DNA from: Paramoeba atlantica
Taxonomy: Eukaryota; Discosea
Direction of reading: 5' to 3'
DNA: 64,000 nucleotides
Assembly: GCA_977017575.1 (NCBI GenBank)
Contig: CDRNVI010000037.1
Span: forward strand, 248,001 to 312,000
Positions 8,498 through 17,500 of this stretch are shown here, piece after piece. Below the pieces are notes generated by a model. It was not told the DNA's origin, made no database searches, and worked only from the letters and a program-made list of their open reading frames with translations. How positions within the stretch are numbered: position 1 is the first letter of the stretch; each line of letters begins with the position of its first letter. Position numbers and translations under genes: made by a program.

Positions 8498-10276
8498 ATG
8501 CGTAATTCCTTCAAAAACGGGTCTTCGCACCATGTTTTAAAAACGCTCTTTCCCCGCATTTCACCACCTCCCTATTTCGTCCTAAACCAACCCAAAAGGT
8601 TTTCTAAACCCTTGCCCACTTTACAACCCTCCCGTCCCGTCCTTCCCCTCTCTCGTCCTTTCTCCCAACCCCTTTTCTCTTCCCCTTTTCGCTCCTACTC
8701 CCTCCTACCGCTTCCTTCTTCCGCCTCCATCTTTTCACGTGATTTCTCTTTTCCTTCCTCTCTTCTCTCTACCCGCAGTATTTTACTTCTTCTCCCCCTT
8801 CTCAGCGTAATCTCTCTCTATGGGTACATTTACTACCGCAGCTTTACCAAACCGCTGCCCTCCATCCCCCCTACACTGGTCTCTCAAAACGGTGAACTTC
8901 TCGACAAGAACGGCAACATCATTGCGCTCCATCCCCTCTCCCTGGTCCTTCGCTTTTTTTATCTTTTTTCTCTCTATTTTCCTCTACTTTGTCTCTATGT
9001 GTGTTGCTGGCCCTGGAGTGTTTCCTATACACTCTGGCAGCGGCTGTTTCTGTTCGCGCTCCAACACAGCGGACCGGCCGCCATTAAAGCCGGCCAGTGG
9101 GCCTGTACCCGGGAGGACTTATTCTCCCCGGAGTTAAGGAACACGTTAACCGTGTTGTACAGCGAGGCAAGGACACATGACGGGGAACAATCGATTGTGA
9201 TTATTGAGAAAGAACTTGGGAGTTCGCTCTCGTCGTATTTTACGAAATTTGAGAAGAATCCAATTGGTAGCGGTGCGATTGGACAAGCCCATGTTGCGAT
9301 TTGGAAACCGGATGGTCGGAAAGTTGTGGTGAAAGTGATGCATCCCGGGTGTGTGGAGACATTGGCTCGAGATATTTATCTGGTTAATGTGGTGGCGCGA
9401 ACCCTTCATGGGTGTTTTTCCTCATTGCAAAAATGGTATCTCCCGGAGACTGCCATGGCGTGGAGTAACTTGCTCGCGTCGCAGTTGGATTTTCGCGTCG
9501 AGGCGGATAATTTGACCCAATTTCGGGCTAATTTTGCACACGTCCCGGAGATCCATTTTCCCGAGCCGCTGCATAGCACACGTCAGGTTCTGGTTGAGAC
9601 CTTTGCGCCCGGTCATCATGCCACTCCAGAACGACTGCAGCATTTACCCAAACACACAAAGGATGTATTAGCGCACATCGGGATGAATGCATTCTGCCAA
9701 ATGCTCCTCCGGGATAACTTTATCCACTGCGATTTGCATCCAGGAAATATTTTATTGGACACCTCGGATTTAAACTCCCCGACAGTAACTTTACTGGACG
9801 TCGGGTTAGTTCACCATTTAAGCTCCGAGCGGGAGGCAGATTTAGTACAACGCCTGGTGGCAGGTTTTTGCTACTGGAAGCCTCAGGAGATTGCCGAGAC
9901 ACTCTACGCGATGGGGACCCCCCAGTGGGCGAGCCAGGACGTGTTTGTTCGTGATCTCTCCCAGATTTTGGCGACCTATCGCCCGAATGGACAGGTAGGG
10001 GAATATGCCGTGTTGGGAGATGTCCTGGAAAGTGTTTTTGGGGTGATACGAACGCACCATGTTCACCTGGACGCATGTTTCGTGACAATGTTGTTCTCTG
10101 TGCTGTTATGTGAGGGGTTTTTAATGACGCTGAATCCATGTTTTAATGTGGCCCACAGCGCGGCGCCGTGGCTAGTTACAGAAGGCCATGTGAGTTTTCG
10201 CGTTTGGCGAAATTTGGCAAGACACGCATGGCGTCGCGTGCAAAATTATGTGGGAAGTACGCACGTGGTTGGGTAA
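8498..10276 (+). CDS. ABC1/UbiB (ADCK2-like) atypical kinase family protein, mitochondrial
   Basis: 592 residues. A Ser/Pro/Arg-rich N-terminus is followed by hydrophobic segments (ILLLLPLLSVISLYGYIYY and FYLFSLYFPLLCLYVCCW), fitting import and a membrane anchor. The family KxGQ signature is KAGQ near residue 196. The Ala-rich-loop region reads GSGAIGQAH (257-265) and the nucleotide Lys is K279 in VVVKVMHPG. The catalytic block is HCDLHPGNIL (410-419), and the metal motif is LLDVG (432-436) in place of the usual Asp-Phe-Gly. ABC1 proteins act in coenzyme Q biosynthesis at the inner mitochondrial membrane. The Gly-rich loop and the position of the membrane segments point to the ADCK2 branch. 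Length and all core motifs are intact. Confidence 0.85.
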   Translation: MRNSFKNGSSHHVLKTLFPRISPPPYFVLNQPKRFSKPLPTLQPSRPVLPLSRPFSQPLFSSPFRSYSLLPLPSSASIFSRDFSFPSSLLSTRSILLLLPLLSVISLYGYIYYRSFTKPLPSIPPTLVSQNGELLDKNGNIIALHPLSLVLRFFYLFSLYFPLLCLYVCCWPWSVSYTLWQRLFLFALQHSGPAAIKAGQWACTREDLFSPELRNTLTVLYSEARTHDGEQSIVIIEKELGSSLSSYFTKFEKNPIGSGAIGQAHVAIWKPDGRKVVVKVMHPGCVETLARDIYLVNVVARTLHGCFSSLQKWYLPETAMAWSNLLASQLDFRVEADNLTQFRANFAHVPEIHFPEPLHSTRQVLVETFAPGHHATPERLQHLPKHTKDVLAHIGMNAFCQMLLRDNFIHCDLHPGNILLDTSDLNSPTVTLLDVGLVHHLSSEREADLVQRLVAGFCYWKPQEIAETLYAMGTPQWASQDVFVRDLSQILATYRPNGQVGEYAVLGDVLESVFGVIRTHHVHLDACFVTMLFSVLLCEGFLMTLNPCFNVAHSAAPWLVTEGHVSFRVWRNLARHAWRRVQNYVGSTHVVG

Positions 10277-10870
10277 AATATTTTTTAGGGTGAATGTGGC
10301 TTTTGTGAGGCTGTTTTTCATTACACTAGATTAAAAAAATGTATTTACTTTGGGCTACTGATGGATAAAACTTTACTTTTTTGCATTTACATTGTATTTT
10401 ATCTGGTGTTTGATTATAGAAAATGATGCCCCAGTTCCGATGCTCTTTTTTACTTACAAAGTTTTCTATAAAGTGTTTAGGTGATTCTAAACTACTTCTC
10501 TCCCCTCGATTAAGGCTTTTGAAATCGCATTACGAAACTTTACTGACAAAGTAAAGAAGCGTATGAAAAGGTGATGTGAATTATGAACTGCATGTAATAG
10601 AAAGTTTGTTAAGTTAACGTTACTTCGAACGTTATTAGGGAGATCATCATCCTCTTTACGATTGACAAAGAAGCATCTGCTTTCTATTTCGTAAAATGTG
10701 AATGCGAGTCGGATCCATCCTGACATTTCGGCTAAAAGTAACGCTTAAATTATCCAATTTTTTTGAGTAACAAAAACTTTAATGTTATGATCAAACGCGT
10801 TCGCATTTTAACACAAGAATGCATACATGTTATTACGTGCAGCGCATCTCTGTTTTGCTCTTACCTGGTT
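10277..10870 (+). other. Intergenic spacer
   Basis: AT-rich sequence with no gene-like frame and no repeat match that I can find. It presumably includes the 3' UTR of the ABC1 gene. Confidence 0.35.
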
Positions 10871-10975
10871 CTATATAAACCATGTTCCAAGATAGCATAC
10901 TCATGCCCACTTAGTATACCTAGTAGGTATAGTAAGTGTCCCAAGGTCACTTAGTATACCCCCCCTCCTAGCAAC
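10871..10975. repeat. Fragment of a repeat with the TATACCTAGTAGGTATA palindrome
   Basis: TATAAACCATGTTCCAAGAT, then CATGCCCACTTAGTATACC, closely match 44505-44545, so this is a repeated sequence. It is followed by the 17-base palindrome TATACCTAGTAGGTATA and a CCCCCC run. This resembles the CCTAGGTATAATAA ends of family B, but the match is partial. Confidence 0.5.
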
Positions 10976-11130
10976 AGGAGCGTGAGACGTGCCTTTTTTA
11001 GAAGCGACAGAGCAACTTTTCTAGCAATCACGCGGTAGAAAATCGCATTTTAAGGTCAAGACACCATTTTTCTAGGAACTACAGATAAGAAATTATAAAT
11101 AATTTCTATTATAAAAATTATTAGCTGCCA

Positions 11131-11905
11131 CTATAGAAACGGGTGATGGGAAAGTGGGTAAAGGGACAAGGGAAAGTCGATAAAGGGAAAGTGAATAAGT
11201 GGAAAGTCGCTGACGGGAAAGCGGGTACGTGGAAACCCGTTAAGGGGAAAAAGTGGGTAAGATACGGGAACGTTAAGGAATGAAGTAGGAAAGTCATAGT
11301 AGATTAAAAAAAAGTTACAATTCGTACTCTTCCCCCCAATTATTTGCAAAAAAAATAGGGGACAGCGAGGGAAAGAAGCGGGCAAAGTTTGGGAAGGCGC
11401 GGATGGATGCTCGGGGGGGGGGGGGGGGGGGAGTGAGGGAAAGAAGCGGGTGAAGTCGGCAAGTCGAGGATGGTTGCTCGGGGGGGTTGAGGGAGAGAAT
11501 CGAGCGAAGTTGATAAGGGAGAAGTAAGTAGGAAAGTAAGTAAGAAAGTGATACCGTACATACATAAAAAGTTAGAACACGTACTCTTCCCCCCCCCTAT
11601 TAATCGCAAAAATAACCTTGGCGCGACGGCGTCTTTGCGCTTCGCCTCCTCCAAGTCTCCCACCCTCGTACAGCAACACAAAGTATCTTATACTGCTAAC
11701 GGGGTGGGAGTGGAGGTTCTGGACCACATGGGCGCCCGCGCGGACGAGTTGGTATATGGTACGAGGTAAGGAAGGGGATGGCTGAGAGAGTTAAGGGAAA
11801 GTGTGGAAAGTGGGGAGTAAGTACGGTGAAGTGGGGAGATTAAGTACGGTGAAGTGTGAAAAGTGTGCGAAAGTGTTCGAAAAGTAGATAAAAACGTTAA
11901 ACTCA
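11131..11905. repeat. Purine-rich quasi-tandem GGGAAAGT repeats
   Basis: The + strand is almost all purine, in irregular 13-21 base steps of the kind GGGAAAGTNGNTAA, interrupted by G-runs at 11415-11431. There are two larger sub-repeats sharing GAGGGAAAGAAGCGGG and GATGNTTGCTCGGGGG. The sub-repeats at 11325 and 11580 share ACTCTTCCCCCC, with AATTATTTGC or TTAATCGC after it. Frames on the minus strand encode only Phe/Pro/Ser repeats and are not credible genes. Confidence 0.7.
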
Positions 11906-12055
11906 ATACTATTCCCCCCAATTATTTGCAAAAAAAAATATAACTTTTATTTTGTAATGATTCAGACCCCCCCGTTTAAACGCATTTTTCACGGAAAACG
12001 AGGTGGGCTTAAACGGAGGGGGGACAGCATTTAGAACCATGGTTTGATATATACC

Positions 12056-12985
12056 ATGGTTATAAACCACCCAACAATTTATAAACTGTGCGCTAACTTC
12101 TATTATATTGTCTTGCACAACATGGATTTCGTTTTTCTCTCCGACACCCAAAGTCCGCCAAACAAGCGCAGAAAACAATACCAAAGCCCGTCCAGCGCAG
12201 ATGAACGATCACAGTTTCAAAGCTCACGTCCAATGAGAGTCCGGAGAGCGAACATGCCACAAGAATATGAGCTGTCTCGATTCATTGAAGACGTCAACAA
12301 CACAGACGTTTCTTGGAACACGTCAACACCTGCTTGCTCCTGGAAAGGCATAACTTGCGATGATGAATTGCGTGTTAAAACTCTTGTGTGGGAAAAACTG
12401 GAGCTTTCTGGACTATTGAAATGGGAAAGGCTTCCACAGACCTTGAAGACAGTTTTTCTTGCTCTGAATTGGTTTACAGGACGTGCGTGTTTGGAGGCCT
12501 TGCCTTCGGGGCTTATTTTCATGAGGATTCAAGGAAACCGATTTATAGGCAGCATAGATTTGAAGCATTTGCCAAGTACGCTAGTGGCACTCGAGGCTCA
12601 AAATAATATGTTTGAGAACCGTGTCGAATTATGTCAACTGCCTCCTGGGCTCGTGGCTCTTGATCTTTCTTACAATAATTTATCAGGGGAAATCAACCTT
12701 TCGTCTTTGCCCTCGAAATTGGAGCTCCTTTATTTATCGTCGAATAATTTCACGGGGGCGCTTGATTTGGAACATTTGCCGCCCTCGCTGAAAGACTTAG
12801 AAGTCGAAAACAACGATTTTTATGGTCCAGTGTGTCTTTACAGTCTGCCTAAAAGTCTACAAGTTTTAAATCTACATAACAACATGGCGCTGTGGGGTGA
12901 ATTCGATAGCTCTGTTGTCAAAGCTTTGACATATCTGGATTGCTCGATGACGCAAATAGTTTACGAGGATCACATAACAGATTAG
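12056..12985 (+). CDS. Leucine-rich repeat protein (LRR family, LYGEID-like subtype)
   Basis: 309 residues from the ATG at 12056; an internal ATG at 12122 (MDFVFLSDTQ) is an alternative start. The N-terminus before the cap has a weak hydrophobic stretch (LCANFYYIVL) and then a basic linker. The cap is MPQEYELSRF, SW, ACSWKG, TCD. About seven 23-residue LRRs follow. The end is LWGEFDSSVVKALTYLDCS and QIVYEDHITD, related to the ends of the genes at 38932 and 55653. The 5' part overlaps a repeated palindromic stretch (ATATACCATGGTTATAAACC), so the original leader may have been replaced by mobile DNA. Confidence 0.8.
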   Translation: MVINHPTIYKLCANFYYIVLHNMDFVFLSDTQSPPNKRRKQYQSPSSADERSQFQSSRPMRVRRANMPQEYELSRFIEDVNNTDVSWNTSTPACSWKGITCDDELRVKTLVWEKLELSGLLKWERLPQTLKTVFLALNWFTGRACLEALPSGLIFMRIQGNRFIGSIDLKHLPSTLVALEAQNNMFENRVELCQLPPGLVALDLSYNNLSGEINLSSLPSKLELLYLSSNNFTGALDLEHLPPSLKDLEVENNDFYGPVCLYSLPKSLQVLNLHNNMALWGEFDSSVVKALTYLDCSMTQIVYEDHITD

Positions 12986-13358
12986 TTAGTAAAGCCTACC
13001 GTTGCTGTACTGCCAAAGTATCGAAGTTTGTATTACCCCAGCACCCGGCGGAAAAGGTGGGTTACTGGTGAGAAAAGTGCTTTCCTTCGCTTATTTTCGT
13101 AGGATACAATTGTTTTACAATGGCAGAAAGAGACAAACGATCAAGAGTATTCACGAATAGAGGATAAAACGATTTATCTCCTGCTTAATAGCATTTCTCG
13201 GCGATTTTTTACCGTATAGTTATTGTGGACTTACGACTAGAAAAGTGGTCCAGACTTTTGAGTGCCTTTACTATGGTGTAATAACATTGGTCATTCGTAT
13301 TTTGTATATTTAAACGTTAGTATAGGCACGTTCACCGTATAGTTTAAGACGCTTTTTT
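12986..13358 (+). other. Intergenic spacer between two LRR genes
   Basis: 373 AT-rich bases with no frame and no recognised repeat. The two neighbouring LRR genes are a close tandem pair but clearly diverged. Confidence 0.4.
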
Positions 13359-14192
13359 ATGGACGTTCCATCGACTCGTACAGCGAAAGTCAGTGTTGTG
13401 AATCTCCCACAAGAGTATGAACTCGAGCGATTTGTCCGAGATGTAGAAAATCCTTACCCATCATGGAGTGTCGATACAGCCGCCTGTATGTGGGGTATGG
13501 TACAATGTGACGACAGTGGTCAAGTGCGAAACATTAATTTTTGGGGTAAAAAATTGCTCGGTCAGCTAAACTTGAAGTATTTGCCGAAGTCAATATTAAA
13601 ATTTAGTGCAGGGATGAATCGTTTTACAGGTGAAGCACACCTTGACAGTTTACCACCTCTACTATCCCACCTAGACTTGTGTTCCAATGGCTTTATTGGA
13701 TCGCTAGAGCTGGCTTCTCTCCCTAGTGATATGGTCGAGCTCATACTTTATAAAAACAAATTTTCAGGTGATGTTTGTTTGAGTAGTCTGCCAGGTAATT
13801 TGAAAATTTTGGACCTTGGCAACAACGCTCTCACGGGAGCTGTTGATTTGGAACATCTTTCGAGCAGTATGGTGGAATTAATGCTAAAAAACAATGAATT
13901 TTCTGGACCTGTCTGCCTGGAGCGCTTACCGCGTTTGAAAGAACTTAATCTGTCCAATAACAAATTCACTGGAACGCCTGCGTTCGTGCATCTTCCTCAA
14001 ACGTTGAGAGTCCTTCTTCTTTATAACAATCAGTTCGAAGGGTTTGTAAAACTCAATACCTTTCCACGTCGTTTGAAGTATTTCGAATTACACGGAAACC
14101 CTCATCTCTTTGGTGAGATTTATTATGGGCGACTTCCCGACAACATGAAGTCGCTGGAGATTGATTGGACAAATTTCAAGGAAGACTGGTAA
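13359..14192 (+). CDS. Leucine-rich repeat protein, no signal peptide
   Basis: 277 residues from an ATG (MDVPSTRTAKVSV). The cap begins at residue 14 with LPQEYELERF, then PSW, then AACMWGMVQCDD. The usual Cys-x-Trp-x-Gly is changed to CMWGM, although both cysteines remain. Very regular 23-residue LRRs follow (LPPLLSHLDLCSNGFIG, LPSDMVELILYKNKFSG and so on). The C-terminus HLFGEIYYGRLPDNMKSLEI belongs to the LYGEID subtype. No signal peptide, membrane segment or GPI tail is visible, so a cytosolic product is likely unless an upstream start exists. Confidence 0.8.
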   Translation: MDVPSTRTAKVSVVNLPQEYELERFVRDVENPYPSWSVDTAACMWGMVQCDDSGQVRNINFWGKKLLGQLNLKYLPKSILKFSAGMNRFTGEAHLDSLPPLLSHLDLCSNGFIGSLELASLPSDMVELILYKNKFSGDVCLSSLPGNLKILDLGNNALTGAVDLEHLSSSMVELMLKNNEFSGPVCLERLPRLKELNLSNNKFTGTPAFVHLPQTLRVLLLYNNQFEGFVKLNTFPRRLKYFELHGNPHLFGEIYYGRLPDNMKSLEIDWTNFKEDW

Positions 14193-14583
14193 CATACATG
14201 TATAGAAGTTGTACGGAAGACGGCAAAGCTCTTCGTTTGGGGAACGAGATCTCTCGAATGCAACAAAAATAAACAAAAATGGACAACTGCAAAAATGAAC
14301 AAAAAATCAAAATGCTGGGGTGTCTATAGAAGTCGTATGGATATCCCACTCTTGCAACAATTTCATACACACAGGAAGGCATGGAAATCTTGGTATACTA
14401 AAATCCGTAAACTTTGACTTCTTCTGAGGTTAAAAACGGACCTTTTTTATGTACCATTCGTTCCACCCCGTCCACCATTTATTATCCCCAATATAAATTT
14501 ATTTATGACTCCTTTTTTACACAAAAACAGTCTCTATTTCACATTTTTACTTACCTCGTAATTACACACACACCACAACCTCA
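14193..14583. other. Spacer with a GAGATCTC-motif repeat fragment
   Basis: 391 bases. At 14240-14275, GGGGAACGAGATCTCTCG and GCAACAAAAATAAACAAAAA match, in inverse orientation, the motif block at 26920-26950 and 58575-58600. This is a fragment of a family J-like MITE. The remaining part leads into a T/C-rich leader before 14584. Confidence 0.5.
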
Positions 14584-17500
14584 ATGTACGCCACGCCCAC
14601 CTCCCCGAACACCCCCCGTTCCCACGTACATCGCACCACCACCACCACCACCACCCTGTGGCTCTGTGCCACCACCCTACTGCTTGGCTACGGTAGTCTT
14701 CTCCTCTCCCCGTCCACGCGCCCCTCCCTTCCCTCTCTCCACGCCGTCGACGAGTACTTCCAAAACGAATTCGGACAAGCCATGACGGATGAGGACATGG
14801 CACGGGAGCTGCAGCACCACCCGGAGAGGTTCGGGGGGCAGGTGGGGCAGTACCCGATCCCCCCCGTGCAGGGCGGCGGGGGAGCGGGGGGGCGGGGGGG
14901 GCATGCCCCCCCGCAAGCCCACGGGTTCCATCCCTATGCCCCGCCCCAGCCCATGGGGGCGATGGGGAGAGGGGGTTTGGGGGGAGCCGGAGCAGCAGGA
15001 GGGGGTGGTTTTGGAGCAGGCCTAGGCCGCGGTAGAGGCCGGGGTTATGTCCCGGAACCACAACCCCAGATGTATGAACCCCCGCCTCAGCCGTATGTAC
15101 ATGAGCCTGTGCCGGTCCCTCAACATGAGGGTCCGTGGGATACGGAGCTCACGTTTGAACAACGTCAGGCGATTCTGCAGCGCGTGTGGGAGGAGAAGAC
15201 GTTTAGGAACTTCCCGAATAAAGGCGCGCTGGAGATTTTTCTGCGTAAACAGTTTGCGAATGCCTCAAAGGAGCAAATGCAGCAACTCGCGGAGAATGTG
15301 ATGGACAGTGATGACGATAGTGAGGAGGACAGTGACGAGGATGAAGAGGACAGCGAGGAGGGGAGTGGGGAAGAAAGCGAAGGGGAAAGTACGGAGGCGT
15401 CAGAGGCAGCAACCCCGATGGAAGACACTTCCAGCGACGCGCAAGTCGCGGCGGCACTGGCGGAAAGCTTTTCGGACGCCCCTGAGAAAAAATACCAACC
15501 CGCGGCCGAGGAAAGTGCACAAGGCGCAGACGCGACCATGTCCGACGCGGACGCCGCCTTTGAAGATATGGAGCTCACCGAGGCTGCGGCACAGAGTCTT
15601 GTCTCTGCCTCCATCGTCGCCTTACCCGCCCTTAACTTTGACGCCGCGGCCCTTGGAGTGGAAGTCTTCTCCGGATTCGTCCCTGAAACTCTTTCCGCCC
15701 AGCGAGCACAACTCGTCAGTGCGATCCCCGTCCCCCCTGAACTGCGTTACGTGCCGGAAAACATTCAGCCCTTTGATCCCTCTCAAAACTATGCGGTTTC
15801 GCGCCCAGCATCGAAGGAAAAATCAGCTGTTCAAGAAGGGGAAATCTCCTCTCACACCTCTCGCTCAGCGTCTGCGCTGGAAGAAGCGTTGCGAGAGACC
15901 TCTTTAACCCCCTCTCAGGACCGCTACGTGATGCACGTCGCTCGTGCCCGACATCGTGAGGATCGGGGACGAACCAAAGGGAAAAGGTATCCTGACTTTT
16001 TAAAGGAATCCGAGCAGGAGGCGAAACGTGTGTTGGCGGCCGAACGCGTGCTTCGGGAACAGTACAACTACCAGGTCCAACTGCAGCAGCCACAAGAGGA
16101 AGCCCAGAAGAAAGATGAAGGCGAAAAAAAGAAGCCCAACCCACCCGCAGCCTCCTCATCCGAACCCAGCGCGAATGAACGGGTATTAGGCGAATACGGG
16201 GTCGCGGTTCTCGCGGCCCTACGTCGGGTTCCGGTTGTGCTCGACGGGGAGAACTACCTGCGTCTTCATCGTGTCCCGTTGTTGCACCAGGCCTCCTCTC
16301 GTGATCCTATGGGAGCCTACGGTGACTGGGTGCTCCGCACCGCCCAGGCGGTTCCCCAAGTGCTCTCGGCGGTTCGCTACCTTCGTCGTCACGCCCTTGT
16401 CCTTTCCCGGGACCTCCATGGGGAGGACTGGTCCGGGGCGTACGGCAAAGCGGCCGTGGATACCGCATTCCATGCCCCGGCGATTGTTGCCGCTCTCTCC
16501 CTGCTCCACGCCCAGGAGGACCGGAGCGCGATTCCCGCGGTCCCCTCCGATGCCGCGGAGCTCGTCTCTGGGGTATTTGCCGAGGCCGTGCTGGAGCTCG
16601 CTAAGAATCAGGGAACCGTACAGCACATTTTGACGTACATGCGCGAACGACACTTTTTTCTTGTCAAACCCACGAGTGGTGGAAAGTTTGCCGTCCCGGT
16701 GGAATCGGACGCGCACAAGGAGGCGCAGAAGAAAAAAATAGAGCACGAGAAATCCGTCCCCTCGGGGGATCCGGATGCGGAGAAAAAGAAAAAGCAAGAG
16801 GCGGCGGCGACCGAGGACGGGGGGAGTCAGAAAGAAGGTGAAACCACCCCGCTGGAACAGCTCTCGTTTACGGAGGTGCTTCGTCGGCTACGGGTCGCGA
16901 TGGAGGACCACTTTGGGTATTATGACAACTCAAAGGCGGAGAACCCCGAGGGGTATCGCTGGGAGCAGAAAGGAAGCCAGCAATGGAGCTATGAGCGCCG
17001 CGAGGCGATTGCAAAAGCCCGGATGCGGCTACGCAAGCTGTTTGGCCTTGTCACGGATGACCCGTTGCAAATCTCCACGCTTGCGGGAACCGGGGAGGCG
17101 ATTTTGGGTATTGCCGGGTGTCTACTCCCTCCCGAGGGAACCCCCGAGTTGCGAGCCATTGACGAGATGCCCGAGGAAATCGACAACGCCCCCTATCCCA
17201 CACATGGGCACAAATACGTTGCAGGAGGTGAGGAAGAGGAAAGCTCTTCTTCTTCTTCTTCCTCCTCAGGCGAGCACGAGCACAAAAAAGAATCCGCCCC
17301 CTCCTCTCACCCCCATCAACCCTTTGCGGTCTACAAACAAGAAGGGCAAAAACAAGAAGAGGAAGGCACCGAAACGAACCCAGACCCCGACAGCGACACC
17401 CCCATGGATGAGGACGAGGAGATTCGTGCCACCATGCGTATGTTATCCGGGGGGATGCATGCTGCCCCTGCCGTGAGTTCCTCAATGGCTGGATCCTCTT

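Noticed and set aside
11131-11905. Phe/Pro-rich proteins on the minus strand
   Set aside because: They are produced by the polypyrimidine strand of the purine repeat.
14534-15061. Long minus-strand frame opposite the 14584 gene
   Set aside because: It is a Gly/Arg/Trp-rich shadow of the Pro/Gly/Ser-rich coding sequence on the other strand.
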